Shown here: in pieces, positions 8,520 to 17,884 of the stretch
How the letters are laid out: every line of letters starts with the position of its first letter
Position numbering within the stretch: the first letter of the stretch is position 1
From: Caballeronia udeis
GTDB taxonomy: Bacteria; Pseudomonadota; Gammaproteobacteria; Burkholderiales; Burkholderiaceae
DNA length: 64,000 nt
Assembly (NCBI RefSeq): GCF_001544555.2
Contig: NZ_FCOK02000040.1
Location: 18,573-82,572 of the forward strand
Direction: 5' to 3'
Notes under the pieces: model-generated
The model's input: only the letters and a program-made list of their open reading frames with translations
Databases searched by the model: none
What the model was told of the DNA's origin: nothing
Position numbers and translations under genes: made by a program

Positions 8520-9437
8520 ATGAACGACGCCTATCCCAGTCGACGACAAACCGACAAACCGCAGGAAAAGCGCACGCTGCTTGAGCGCCTGACCGATTTC
8601 ATCTCGCACGAACCTGAATCGCGCGACGAATTGCTGGAAGTCCTTCAGGACGCCCACGAACGCAATCTGCTCGACGCAGATTCGCTCTCCATGATTGAAG
8701 GTGTGTTCCAGGTCTCGGAACTCTGCGCGCGCGACATCATGATTCCGCGTGCCCAGATGGACGCCATCAACATTGCCGAAACGCCCGAGCAGTTCATTCC
8801 GTTCATGCTCGAAAAAGCGCACTCGCGTTATCCGGTATTCGAAAGCAACCGGGACAACGTGATCGGCGTGCTGCTTGCAAAAGACTTGCTGCGTTACTAC
8901 CACGAAGAAGAATTCGATGTCCGCGGCATGCTTCGCCCCGCTGTGTTCATCCCCGAATCGAAACGCCTGAACGTATTGCTGCACGATTTCCGCGTGAACC
9001 GGAATCACATTGCCATCGTCGTTGACGAATACGGCGGCGTGGCCGGACTGATCACGATTGAAGACGTGCTGGAACAGATCGTTGGCGACATTGAAGACGA
9101 GTACGACTTCGACGAAGAAGCCGGCAACATCATTGCGACGCCGGATGGCGCGCATCGTGTGCGTGCGCTGACCGGTATCGAGCAGTTCAACGAACAGTTC
9201 GGCACGCACTACTCCGACGACGAAGTCGACACCATCGGCGGGCTGGTCACGCACCGGTTCGGGCGTGTGCCGCATCGTGGAGAGAAGGTGCGGATTGACG
9301 ACTTCGTGTTCGAAATCCTGCGCGGCGACGCCCGTCAGATCCACGTGCTGCGCGTACGGCGCGCACCGAATATGAACGTGCTCGACGGGAATTCGCGCAA
9401 CTACCGCGACAACGATCACGACGATGAACGCGATTGA
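8520..9437 (+). CDS. corC: CorC/HlyC-family CBS-domain protein
   Basis: A 305-residue cytosolic protein with an N-terminal segment of about 60 residues, a pair of CBS domains (about residues 65-190, with ARDIMIPRAQMDAI and DEYGGVAGLITIEDVLEQIV) and a C-terminal CorC_HlyC domain (about 205-290, ending at RRGEKVRIDDF-like sequence). The four-helix membrane domain found in longer relatives is absent, as in Escherichia coli CorC. It is linked to magnesium and cobalt efflux in the family. It sits upstream of lnt, the order seen in many proteobacteria (ybeY-corC-lnt). Confidence 0.92.
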   Translation: MNDAYPSRRQTDKPQEKRTLLERLTDFISHEPESRDELLEVLQDAHERNLLDADSLSMIEGVFQVSELCARDIMIPRAQMDAINIAETPEQFIPFMLEKAHSRYPVFESNRDNVIGVLLAKDLLRYYHEEEFDVRGMLRPAVFIPESKRLNVLLHDFRVNRNHIAIVVDEYGGVAGLITIEDVLEQIVGDIEDEYDFDEEAGNIIATPDGAHRVRALTGIEQFNEQFGTHYSDDEVDTIGGLVTHRFGRVPHRGEKVRIDDFVFEILRGDARQIHVLRVRRAPNMNVLDGNSRNYRDNDHDDERD

Positions 9438-9576
9438 ACGCGTCTGATCCGGTTTGATCTCAATAATAGAGAACGCTTAGTTACGCCCCTGATCCGGCCC
9501 TGACCTGCTTAAGCCTGTAACACAGCGTGTTCACACTACGCGTCAGTTGCAGCAGCGGCGTGCCAGGCGGTTATGC

Positions 9577-9595
9577 AGGCGTTTTGCGCCTTTTT
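9577..9595 (+). terminator. Weak terminator after corC
   Basis: A five-pair stem aggcg/cgcct with loop ttttg is followed by five T residues. It lies in the corC-lnt gap. The short stem suggests attenuation or partial read-through rather than a full stop. Confidence 0.45.
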
Positions 9596-9658
9596 CGTGA
9601 AATGACGCGCGCCGGTCACGCTTTGTCTTTCGCTTACGTTATGCCGACCCCGTAATCC

Positions 9659-11386
9659 ATGGCCGACTCTTCGACTCCTGTTACCTCACGGCGCGGCTCA
9701 CAGCCCGTGCCCTCTGAAAAACGCGCCGGCACGGCCCGGTCCCTGCCGTTCTGGCATTACCTGGTCGCGGCAGTCCTCGGCGCCGCCAACACGCTTTCGT
9801 TCGCACCCACGCCGCACGGCGGCTGGCTGGAACTGGTGATCTTCGCGCTGTTCTTCGCGTGGCTCACGCGCACCAGTGGCTGGAAAGGCGCGGCCTTGAC
9901 GGGCTGGGCGTTTGGATTCGGCAACTTCGTGACGGGCGTGTGGTGGCTGTACGTCAGCATGCATGACTACGGCGGCATGGCAGCCCCGCTGGCGGCTGCG
10001 GCGGTCGCGTTGTTCTCCATGTATCTCGCAATCTATCCGGCGCTGGCTGGCGTGGTCTGGTCGCTATGCGCGGGCCGTGCGCGGTATGACGACAATGAGG
10101 ACGACAACGGCTTCTCCGCTGCCGTGCCCGCCGATGAACCCCGCTTCGTGCCGACGTGGCATGGCGCGTTTGCGTTCGCGAGTGCATGGGCGCTGGGCGA
10201 ATGGTTGCGCGGTCTCGTGTTCACGGGTTTCCCGTGGCTTGCCAGTGGATATGCGCAAGTCGATGGCCCGCTGGGGGGCTTCGGATCTGTCGCAGGCGTG
10301 TACGGCGTGGGCTGGGTGCTGGGACTCGTGGCGGCGTTGCTCGTGCAGGGGTTCTACAGCTTCAGGCACGGCGCAGCGAGCGGGACTTCAATGGGCGCGC
10401 GTCTTGCACCGGCCATTGTGGCGGTGCTCCTGGTTGCGTCCGGCATGTTGCTCTCGCTGGTCGAATGGACGACTCCTGCGAACGCGCCGCTCACCGTCAG
10501 GCTGCTGCAGGGCAACGTGAAACAGGAGATGAAGTTCGAGCAGGAAGGCGTCGATCAATCGCTGGCGCTGTATAAAAAGCTGATCACCGAAAAACCTGCG
10601 GATCTCATCGTCACGCCGGAAACGGCATTGCCCATTCTTGCCGTCCAGGTGCCGCCTGACCTGGCGCTCGCGCTGCGCAATTTCTCCGATACAACCAACT
10701 CATCCATCCTGTTCGGCGCTATCGGCGTGACTGCTTCGGAAGGCCGCGTGACCGGCTACACGAACAGCCTGTTCGGCATCACGCCGAACCAGCGGGACGT
10801 GTACCGCTACGACAAACATCATCTCGTGCCATTCGGCGAATTCGTTCCAACCGGCTTCCACTGGTTCGTGGCGCTGATGGGCATTCCGCTCGGCGACCTT
10901 GGACGCGGGCCGCCGGTGCAGAAATCGTTCTTCGTTCACAACCAGCCGATAGCCGTCGATATCTGCTACGAAGATATTTTCGGTGAAGAGATTGCGCGGA
11001 CGATTCGCGAACAGGAAGCACCCGCGGGCATCCTGGTGAACTCGACGAATCTTGCGTGGTTCGGCAACACCATCGCACTGGATCAGCATTTGCAAATGGC
11101 CCGCATGCGTTCGATCGAAACCGGTCGTCCAATGCTGCGCTCGACCAACACGGGCACAACGGCGGTGATCGCGGCGAATGGCGCTGTAGTGGCACGGTTG
11201 CCCGTGTACACAGTCGGTTCTCTCGATGCCACCGTCCAGGGCACGTCCGGCCGCACGCCCTACGTCACGAGCGGCAACATGACGGTGATCCTGGTGTCGC
11301 TGTTGCTGCTGGCGTTCGGATTTGCGTTCGCGCCGGGCAGGAATGGCCGCAACAAACCTGACGACAATGGTTCCAAAAAGTCCTGA
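9659..11386 (+). CDS. lnt: Apolipoprotein N-acyltransferase
   Basis: Inner-membrane enzyme that adds the third acyl chain to the N-terminal cysteine of lipoproteins. The 575 residues begin with a polar 30-residue extension. About six membrane helices follow to residue 280, then a periplasmic nitrilase-like domain. The catalytic triad is visible: Glu in VTPETALP, Lys in YDKHHLVPFGEF and Cys in VDICYEDIFGEE. A final membrane helix (VILVSLLLLAFGFAF) anchors the C-terminus. It works on lipoproteins such as LptE and BamE encoded elsewhere in this window. The start ATG at 9659 matches the family start after the extension. Confidence 0.96.
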   Translation: MADSSTPVTSRRGSQPVPSEKRAGTARSLPFWHYLVAAVLGAANTLSFAPTPHGGWLELVIFALFFAWLTRTSGWKGAALTGWAFGFGNFVTGVWWLYVSMHDYGGMAAPLAAAAVALFSMYLAIYPALAGVVWSLCAGRARYDDNEDDNGFSAAVPADEPRFVPTWHGAFAFASAWALGEWLRGLVFTGFPWLASGYAQVDGPLGGFGSVAGVYGVGWVLGLVAALLVQGFYSFRHGAASGTSMGARLAPAIVAVLLVASGMLLSLVEWTTPANAPLTVRLLQGNVKQEMKFEQEGVDQSLALYKKLITEKPADLIVTPETALPILAVQVPPDLALALRNFSDTTNSSILFGAIGVTASEGRVTGYTNSLFGITPNQRDVYRYDKHHLVPFGEFVPTGFHWFVALMGIPLGDLGRGPPVQKSFFVHNQPIAVDICYEDIFGEEIARTIREQEAPAGILVNSTNLAWFGNTIALDQHLQMARMRSIETGRPMLRSTNTGTTAVIAANGAVVARLPVYTVGSLDATVQGTSGRTPYVTSGNMTVILVSLLLLAFGFAFAPGRNGRNKPDDNGSKKS

Positions 11387-11864
11387 GCCGGCCCGTTTTG
11401 CAATCCGCAAAGCCGTGCGAGCCGACGCGGACGCCGCGTGGGACATTCGCCGCGCCGCCGTGATGAGCGAATGCCCGAGCGCGTATCCGTTGGACCAACT
11501 GGAACAGTGGACCGGCGGTACGGCCTCGAGAGCATTCGCTGATGCCGTAGAAGAGCGTTTCCTGGTGGCAACCGTCGATGAGCACGTGGCGGGCACCGGC
11601 ATGATCGACCTCACGACAGGCAAAATCGATGCAATTTTTGTCCATCCGGCGTATATGAAACGCGGCATTGGTGCAGCAATGATGCGTCACCTGGAAACAC
11701 TCGCGCGCTCGCAGGGACTCCGGGAACTCAAGCTCGACTCCACGCTGAACGCCGCTTCGTTTTATCGCTCCCTCGGTTTCGAAGGCGATGAAATCGCCCC
11801 GTACCGCTCGCCACGCGGCCTGACCATGGATTGCGTGCCAATGACGAAACGGCTCAGCGGATAA
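11367..11864 (+). CDS. GNAT-family N-acetyltransferase
   Basis: A 165-residue acyl-CoA-dependent acetyltransferase of the GNAT fold. The acetyl-CoA loop is HPAYMKRGIGAAMM (R-G-x-G-x-A pattern). The beta-4/beta-5 region includes AGTGMIDLTTGKIDAIFV, and the end LDSTLNAASFYRSLGF carries the typical Tyr. The chosen ATG overlaps the lnt end by 20 bases; ATGs at 11322 and 11343 in the same frame are alternatives. The substrate cannot be deduced. Overlap with lnt suggests translational coupling. Confidence 0.85.
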   Translation: MVPKSPEPARFAIRKAVRADADAAWDIRRAAVMSECPSAYPLDQLEQWTGGTASRAFADAVEERFLVATVDEHVAGTGMIDLTTGKIDAIFVHPAYMKRGIGAAMMRHLETLARSQGLRELKLDSTLNAASFYRSLGFEGDEIAPYRSPRGLTMDCVPMTKRLSG

Positions 11865-12047
11865 CACCCGTTTTTACCGGTCGAATGGCCGATGAGTCCG
11901 CCGTTCATCCCCGGAAAGTCGCACAAGACCCTCATTCCCGCTAAAATTCAACGTTTTAGCCCTCCGGCCGGCGCATTTTTCCGGTCCACTTCGAGAACAC
12001 GCCGGCCCACCGGCCCCAAGCTTCGAAGGCACGCTTCAAAGGCATTC

Positions 12048-13055
12048 ATGCTCACTTTTCAGCAAATCATCCTGACGCTGCAATCCTATTGGGATAACAA
12101 GGGTTGCGCGCTTCTCCAACCGATCGACATGGAAGTCGGCGCGGGCACATCGCACGTGCACACATTCCTGCGCGCTATCGGTCCGGAGCCGTGGCGGGCG
12201 GCGTATGTCCAGCCGTCGCGGCGTCCCAAGGACGGCCGTTACGGCGACAACCCGAACCGCCTGCAGCACTACTACCAGTACCAGGTGGTGCTGAAACCCG
12301 CGCCTGAAAACATCCTGGACCTGTACCTCGGCTCGCTCGAGGCGCTTGGCTTTGACCTGAAGCAGAACGACGTCCGTTTCGTGGAAGACGACTGGGAAAA
12401 CCCGACGCTCGGCGCGTGGGGGCTCGGTTGGGAAGTCTGGCTGAACGGCATGGAAGTGACGCAGTTCACCTACTTCCAGCAGGTCGGCGGTATTGACTGC
12501 AAGCCGGTGCTCGGTGAGATCACCTACGGGCTCGAACGGCTCGCCATGTATCTGCAGAAAGTCGAGAACGTCTACGACCTCGTGTGGACCGAATGGGAAG
12601 AGGACACGCCGAACGGCCGCGAACTGCGGCGCCTGACGTATGGCGACGTCTATCACCAGAACGAAGTCGAGCAATCCACGTACAACTTCGAGCACGCGAA
12701 CGTCGACCTGCTGTTCACGTTCTTCAAGAGCTACGAAGCCGAAGCACAGAAAATGATCGAAGCGAAGCTCTCGCTGCCCGCGTACGAGCTCGTGCTGAAA
12801 GCCGGCCACACGTTCAATTTGCTGGACGCACGCGGCGCGATTTCCGTGACGGAGCGCGCGGCGTATATCGGCCGGATTCGCGATTTGTCGCGTGCGGTGG
12901 CAAAGGGGTATTACGAGTCGCGTGAAGCGCTCGGTTTCCCGATGCTGGGCAATCCCGTACATGCCGCGGCCGGACTTGTCTCGGACGCACAAGATGCCGC
13001 GAAGCCCGCATGGGCGCCGGCGCTGAAGGTCGAGCGCAATATCGATCAGGCCTGA
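12048..13055 (+). CDS. glyQ: Glycine-tRNA ligase alpha subunit
   Basis: Catalytic subunit of the bacterial alpha2beta2 glycyl-tRNA synthetase, which forms glycyl-adenylate. The 335 residues open with MLTFQQIILTLQSYWDNKGC, the family start, which is why I reject in-frame codons further upstream. Class II signatures include EVGAGTSHVHTFLRA, QPSRRPKDGRYG and the motif-2 region YYQYQVVLKP. It is followed after 18 bases by glyS, encoding the partner subunit. The region 11865-12047 has no gene. Confidence 0.97.
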   Translation: MLTFQQIILTLQSYWDNKGCALLQPIDMEVGAGTSHVHTFLRAIGPEPWRAAYVQPSRRPKDGRYGDNPNRLQHYYQYQVVLKPAPENILDLYLGSLEALGFDLKQNDVRFVEDDWENPTLGAWGLGWEVWLNGMEVTQFTYFQQVGGIDCKPVLGEITYGLERLAMYLQKVENVYDLVWTEWEEDTPNGRELRRLTYGDVYHQNEVEQSTYNFEHANVDLLFTFFKSYEAEAQKMIEAKLSLPAYELVLKAGHTFNLLDARGAISVTERAAYIGRIRDLSRAVAKGYYESREALGFPMLGNPVHAAAGLVSDAQDAAKPAWAPALKVERNIDQA

Positions 13056-13073
13056 CCAGAGCACGACATAACA

Positions 13074-15173
13074 ATGACCGAAACCAATCTTGCATCGCTG
13101 CTCGTCGAGCTGCGGACCGAAGAACTTCCGCCGAAAGCGCTCGCGCGCCTGGGCACCTCGTTTGCCGAAGGCATCGTGCAGCGGCTTGCCGCGCGCGACC
13201 TGATTGAAGGCGAAGCGATCTTTGAAAAATACGCCACGCCGCGACGTCTCGCCGTGCTCATCAAGAACGTGCGCGCAGTCGCGCCGGAACGGCAAGTGCG
13301 CGAGAAAGTGCTGCCGGTTTCCGTCGCACTGGACAAGGACGGCCAGCCCACCGCGCCGCTCGCAAAGAAACTTGCGGCGCTCGGTTTCCCCGACTTCCCC
13401 ATTGGCGACCTCGAGCGCGCGCAGGACGGCAAGGCCGAAGCGTTTTTCCTGCGCTACGCCGCGCCCGGCGCAACGCTTGCGGACGGCCTGCAGACCGCTC
13501 TGCAAGAGACACTCGGCAAGTTGCCTATTCCGAAGCTGATGACGTATCAGCGGCCCGACGGCACCAGCGTGCAGTTCGTGCGGCCGGTGCATGGGCTGAT
13601 TGCGTTGCATGGCCGTCATATCGTGCCGGTGAGCGCACTGGGCGTCGACTCCGGTGACACCACGCTGGGTCATCGCTTCATGTCGGAAGGGACCGTGGCA
13701 ATTGGCAATGCTGACGATTACGCCAGCACGCTGCGATCGAAGGGCAAGGTCGTGGCGAATTTCGACGATCGCCGCGAATCCATCCGCACGCAGTTGCAGG
13801 CATTCGCCCGCGAAGATCGCGTGGTGATGCCCGAGTCGTTGCTCGATGAAGTGAACGCGCTGGTCGAGTGGCCGGTCGTGTATCAGTGCCGTTTTGACGA
13901 GTCGTTCCTGCAGGTGCCGCAGGAATGCCTGATCCTCACCATGCAGACGAACCAGAAGTATTTCGCGCTGACTGACGAGCACGGCAAGCTACGTTCGCGT
14001 TTCCTGATTGTGTCGAACATCGACACCGAAACGCCCGGCGATATTGTGGAAGGTAATGAACGCGTGGTCCGGCCCCGTCTGGCCGACGCCAAGTTCTTCT
14101 TCGAGCAGGACAAGAAGAAACGCCTCGCCGACCGCGTGCCGCTGCTCGCGAACGTGGTGTATCACAACAAGCTCGGTTCGCAGTTGCAACGCGTGCAGCG
14201 GCTTGAAGCACTGGCCGGCGAAATTGCGCCCATGATCGGCGTGGACGTGGCCGTCACGAAGCGCGCCGCCCTGCTCGCGAAGGCCGACCTGATCACGGAC
14301 ATGGTGGGTGAATTCCCCGAACTGCAGGGGACCATGGGCACGTATTACGCACACCACGACGGTGAGCCGGAAGAAGTCGCGCTCGCGTGTTCGGAACACT
14401 ATCAGCCGCGTTTCTCCGGCGATGAAACCCCGTCAACCGGCGTGAGCAGCGCCGTCGCTTTGGCCGACAAGCTGGAAACGATCGTCGGTATCTGGGGCAT
14501 TGGCCTGCAGCCAACCGGCGAAAAAGATCCGTTCGCGCTGCGCCGTCACGCGCTCGGCGTGTTGCGCATCCTGCTGGAAAAGCGCCTTGCCATCGACTTG
14601 TTCGACCTGCTGCGTACCGCGTACAAGCAATTCGCCGGCATGCCGCAAGTCGTGGATTCAACCGACGCCATCTACGCGTTTTTCATGGACCGGCTGCGCG
14701 GCGTGCTGCGTGAGCGCGGCTTCAACGCCATTGAAATCGACGCGGTGCTGAGCCTGAACCCCACGCGCCTGGACGATATTGTCGCGCGCCTGGACGCCGT
14801 GCGGGAATTCGCTGCGCTGCCCGAAGCAGCGTCGCTTGCCGCGGCGAACAAACGCATCTCGAATATCCTGAAGAAGTCGGCTGAAGGCGTGCCGGCCAGC
14901 GTGCAGGCTGCGTTGCTTCAAGAAGCGGCCGAGAAAGCGCTCTACGCTCAACTCGAGCAAGTCGCACCGCGCGTGCAACAGCAACTGGCCGAGCGCAATT
15001 ACACGGAAGCGCTTTCCGCGCTGTCCGCCTTGCGTGATGCCGTGGATACCTTCTTCAATGACGTGATGGTGAACGCGGAAGATCCCGCGCTGCGAAACAA
15101 CCGTCTGGCTCTTCTCGGCGCACTGCATCAGCAGATGAATTGCGTCGCGGACATTTCGAAGCTTGCCGCCTGA
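13074..15173 (+). CDS. glyS: Glycine-tRNA ligase beta subunit
   Basis: Beta subunit of glycyl-tRNA synthetase, which binds tRNA-Gly and carries an HD-like domain and an anticodon-binding domain. The 699-residue product has the expected length. It starts with LLVELRTEELPPKAL and contains typical blocks such as FVRPVHGLIALHG, MQTNQKYFAL and KADLITDMVGEFPELQGTMG. Its stop TGA overlaps the next start ATG by one base (TGATG), coupling it to gmhB. Confidence 0.97.
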   Translation: MTETNLASLLVELRTEELPPKALARLGTSFAEGIVQRLAARDLIEGEAIFEKYATPRRLAVLIKNVRAVAPERQVREKVLPVSVALDKDGQPTAPLAKKLAALGFPDFPIGDLERAQDGKAEAFFLRYAAPGATLADGLQTALQETLGKLPIPKLMTYQRPDGTSVQFVRPVHGLIALHGRHIVPVSALGVDSGDTTLGHRFMSEGTVAIGNADDYASTLRSKGKVVANFDDRRESIRTQLQAFAREDRVVMPESLLDEVNALVEWPVVYQCRFDESFLQVPQECLILTMQTNQKYFALTDEHGKLRSRFLIVSNIDTETPGDIVEGNERVVRPRLADAKFFFEQDKKKRLADRVPLLANVVYHNKLGSQLQRVQRLEALAGEIAPMIGVDVAVTKRAALLAKADLITDMVGEFPELQGTMGTYYAHHDGEPEEVALACSEHYQPRFSGDETPSTGVSSAVALADKLETIVGIWGIGLQPTGEKDPFALRRHALGVLRILLEKRLAIDLFDLLRTAYKQFAGMPQVVDSTDAIYAFFMDRLRGVLRERGFNAIEIDAVLSLNPTRLDDIVARLDAVREFAALPEAASLAAANKRISNILKKSAEGVPASVQAALLQEAAEKALYAQLEQVAPRVQQQLAERNYTEALSALSALRDAVDTFFNDVMVNAEDPALRNNRLALLGALHQQMNCVADISKLAA

Positions 15174-15748
15174 TGCGCCACACCATGCCGACCAACGCAA
15201 ACAAGAAACTGGTGATTCTCGATCGTGACGGCGTGATCAACGTCGACTCCGACGCGTTCATCAAGTCGCCCGACGAATGGGTTGCCATCCCGGGCAGCCT
15301 GGAAGCGATCGCGCGTTTGAACCAGGCCGGCTATCGGGTGGCGATTGCATCGAATCAATCGGGTATAGGCCGTGGTCTGTTCGACATGGCCGCGCTCAAC
15401 GCCATGCACGAAAAGATGAACCGGACAGCGGCGGCAGTGGGTGGCCGCATAGACGCCGTGTTTTTCTGTCCGCACACGCAGGAAGACGAGTGCGAGTGCC
15501 GCAAGCCGAAACCCGGCATGCTGCAGCAGATCGTGGAGCGCTTCGAGATCGATCCTGCCGAGACGCCCATGGTCGGCGACTCGCTGCGCGATCTGCAGGC
15601 AGGCGCGGCGCTCGGCTTCGAGTTGCATCTGGTGCTGACCGGCAAGGGGCAAAAAACGCTGGCAGCGGGCAATCTTCCGCCGAATACGAAGGTACACGAC
15701 GACCTGCGCCACTTCGCGCTCGACTTCCTTGCCGCACATCACGACTGA
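15173..15748 (+). CDS. gmhB: D-glycero-beta-D-manno-heptose 1,7-bisphosphate 7-phosphatase
   Basis: HAD-superfamily phosphatase of ADP-heptose synthesis for the lipopolysaccharide inner core. HAD motif I is ILDRDGVIN, motif II is SNQSGIGRG, and motif IV is GDSLRDLQAG. The zinc loop of GmhB is visible as CPHTQEDECECRKPKPG with three cysteines and a histidine. The ATG at 15173 overlaps the glyS stop; MPTNANKK at 15185 is an alternative start. The product is 191 residues, normal for the family. plsC follows, so the gene opens an envelope-lipid pair. Confidence 0.94.
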   Translation: MRHTMPTNANKKLVILDRDGVINVDSDAFIKSPDEWVAIPGSLEAIARLNQAGYRVAIASNQSGIGRGLFDMAALNAMHEKMNRTAAAVGGRIDAVFFCPHTQEDECECRKPKPGMLQQIVERFEIDPAETPMVGDSLRDLQAGAALGFELHLVLTGKGQKTLAAGNLPPNTKVHDDLRHFALDFLAAHHD

Positions 15749-15782
15749 CCTGATACCTGACACCTGATACCTGATACGTGAC
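15748..15782. repeat. Heptanucleotide tandem repeat between gmhB and plsC
   Basis: Five consecutive 7-base units, acctgat, acctgac, acctgat, acctgat and acgtgac, begin on the last base of the gmhB stop codon. Three are identical and the others differ by one or two bases. The array lies in the transcribed gap ahead of plsC. Confidence 0.85.
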
Positions 15783-15824
15783 GCAGGGGGTTTTCGTCAC
15801 ATCACATAAGACTTGTCCAAGCCC

Positions 15825-16616
15825 ATGCGCTTCATTCGTTCGCTGTTGCTGATGGTTTTTTTCGCGGTATATACGGTGCCGTACGCGTGTGCATGCTTCA
15901 TCGCGTTTCCGTTCATGAGCGCCGAAAAGCGCTACTGGATGGCGGCGTACTGGTGCAAGTCGTGCGTCGTGGTGATGCGTTGCCTGAACGGCATTCGCTA
16001 CCGGATCGAAGGCATGGAGAACCTCCCCGACGGTCCAGCCGTGTTGTTGTCCAAGCACCAGTCCGCATGGGAAACGCTGGCGTTCCCCGCGTTGATGCCG
16101 CGTCCGCTCTGCTATGTGTTCAAGCGTGAGTTGCTGTTCGTGCCGTTCTTCGGCTGGGCCATGGGCCTGTTGAAGATGGTGCATATCGACCGGCGTCAGG
16201 GCAAGGACGCCTTTGCTTCAGTGGCGCGGCAAGGGCGCGAACGCATGGCCGAGGGCGCGTGGGTCATCATGTTCCCGGAAGGCACGCGTACGCGCGTGGG
16301 CCAGCAGGGCAAGTACAAGTCGGGCGGTGCGCGGTTCGCGTGTGCGGCAGGTGCGCCGGTTGTCCCTATTGCCCACAATGCCGGGCACGTCTGGCCGCGG
16401 AAATCGTTTCTCAAATATGCGGGTATAGTCACAATGTCGATCGGTCTTCCGATCGACACGACAGGCCTCACGCCGGAAGAAGTCAACCTGCGTGTGGAGC
16501 GCTGGATCGAAACGGAAATGCGTCGTATTGATCCAGACTCCTACGGTCCCGCCGATCGTGTCGCTGCTGAGACTGAATCAGAATCCAAGTCTCACGGTGC
16601 GGCTACCGGCCTGTAG
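15825..16616 (+). CDS. plsC: 1-acyl-sn-glycerol-3-phosphate acyltransferase
   Basis: Inner-membrane enzyme that acylates lysophosphatidic acid at sn-2 to give phosphatidic acid. After an N-terminal membrane helix (FIRSLLLMVFFAVYTV), the acyltransferase motifs follow in order: a variant of HX4D at SKHQSAWET (His with Glu in the acidic position), FKRELLFVPFFGW, FPEGTRTR, and PVVPIAHNAG. Length is 263 residues from the ATG at 15825; a TTG four codons upstream is possible. It is downstream of gmhB. Confidence 0.92.
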   Translation: MRFIRSLLLMVFFAVYTVPYACACFIAFPFMSAEKRYWMAAYWCKSCVVVMRCLNGIRYRIEGMENLPDGPAVLLSKHQSAWETLAFPALMPRPLCYVFKRELLFVPFFGWAMGLLKMVHIDRRQGKDAFASVARQGRERMAEGAWVIMFPEGTRTRVGQQGKYKSGGARFACAAGAPVVPIAHNAGHVWPRKSFLKYAGIVTMSIGLPIDTTGLTPEEVNLRVERWIETEMRRIDPDSYGPADRVAAETESESKSHGAATGL

Positions 16617-16632
16617 ACCCGGGTGCCGTTAT

Positions 16633-16668
16633 CGTTTCGCCCGTTTCGACCGTTTCTATCGTTAGTTT
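16633..16668. repeat. Degenerate 9-base tandem repeat after plsC
   Basis: Units cgtttcgcc, cgtttcgac, cgtttctat and cgttagttt follow one another. They lie between plsC and the metallopeptidase gene, in a pyrimidine-rich stretch that shows no clear coding function. Confidence 0.5.
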
Positions 16669-16721
16669 CATTACTTTCGTTCTTCCCGTCATTCCCGCGC
16701 CGCGTGCGCCAAGCTGAGCCG

Positions 16722-17714
16722 ATGCAGAAGACTCCCTCGCGACAGCGTCCCGCTGCCGCGCTCGACAACCCGCAACTCGACCTGCCGCTCAATCTTCCCA
16801 GTGAGCCAAGGCCGTCGAGTGCGGCACCATCGCCTGCCATGTCGGGCACTTTTGCCACGCCTGCCCCGGCCATGCCCGCAACATTGCGTGGCGATATCGC
16901 GCCGGCTGATACGACCGAGACCGCGAGTACGCCCGCGCCGCCCTTACGTGCGCCCACTGCGCCCGACGGCGCGCGCAACCGGCACCTCATGCTCGGTTCG
17001 CAAATGCTCGATTACCGCTTGAAGCGCTCGTCGCGCCGCACGATCGGCTTCACTATCGACGGCACCGGTCTTGCCATTACTGCGCCGCGCTGGGTAACTA
17101 TCGGCGCAATAGAAAGCGCGATTGCCGAGAAGGAAAAGTGGATTTTCAAGAAGCTCACCGAATGGCAAACGCGGGTGGAACAACGCGTGGTGCCCCGCAT
17201 TGAATGGAAGGATGGCGCGCAGCTTCCGTATCTCGGGCAGACCGTCACCGTGATGATGACCTCGGCACCGGGTACGACGGGCAAGAGCGCGACTCAACCG
17301 GCCTTCGATACCGACAGTGGCGTGCTATGGCTCGGCGTTCCCGCACTGGCAGATGCTCAGCTCATTCGCGAGCGTGTGCAACGCTGGCTGCATGTTCAGG
17401 CGCTGGAGGTTTTCGGCGAACGGCTGCCGGTGTATGCGGCCAAACTGGGTGTGGAGTTCAGGGCTTATGCGTTGTCTTCTGCTGCCACGCGCTGGGGCAG
17501 TTGTTCCAGCGACGGCAAGATTCGCCTGAACTGGAGGCTGATTCATTTCCCGGTGCATGTCATTGACTATGTGGTCGCGCACGAACTCGCGCATCTTCGC
17601 GAGATGAATCACAGTCCGCGGTTCTGGGCCACGGTCGAGTCAATCTTCCCGGACTTCCGCGAAGCGCGGCATACGCTCAAGCATCATCCGCCCGAGTTGC
17701 TGCCGCTGCTTTGA
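16722..17714 (+). CDS. YgjP-like (SprT/WLM fold) zinc metallopeptidase
   Basis: A 330-residue protein of the DUF45/YgjP family, predicted zinc-dependent peptidase. The C-terminal catalytic part contains TRWGSCSSDGKIRLNWRL and the zinc motif HELAHLREMNHSPRFW, with the third ligand His in NHSP. Residues 1-90 are a Pro/Ala-rich, low-complexity extension that most relatives lack. I prefer the ATG at 16722 (MQKTPSRQRP) over the GTG 33 codons upstream, whose added sequence is a pyrimidine-tract translation. The substrate is unknown. Confidence 0.85.
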   Translation: MQKTPSRQRPAAALDNPQLDLPLNLPSEPRPSSAAPSPAMSGTFATPAPAMPATLRGDIAPADTTETASTPAPPLRAPTAPDGARNRHLMLGSQMLDYRLKRSSRRTIGFTIDGTGLAITAPRWVTIGAIESAIAEKEKWIFKKLTEWQTRVEQRVVPRIEWKDGAQLPYLGQTVTVMMTSAPGTTGKSATQPAFDTDSGVLWLGVPALADAQLIRERVQRWLHVQALEVFGERLPVYAAKLGVEFRAYALSSAATRWGSCSSDGKIRLNWRLIHFPVHVIDYVVAHELAHLREMNHSPRFWATVESIFPDFREARHTLKHHPPELLPLL

Positions 17715-17884
17715 CGCCTCCCCAGCGCCGACCGGCACGGAGCAGCGCGCTGCGAGCATTCGCGGTGAGCAGTACAATTTTGGACGTGGCCGTTTTTGTC
17801 GCGCGCGCTGTTCACTGAGACGCAGTAAAAGACGCGGCGAAGCGGACCATCCGCTCCATTGACATTCCCCACAGGAACCCCATC

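Noticed and set aside
12036..13982. Leftward open frame of about 648 codons opposite glyQ and glyS
   Set aside because: Antisense shadow of two confirmed tRNA-synthetase genes; composition is typical of a complementary frame.
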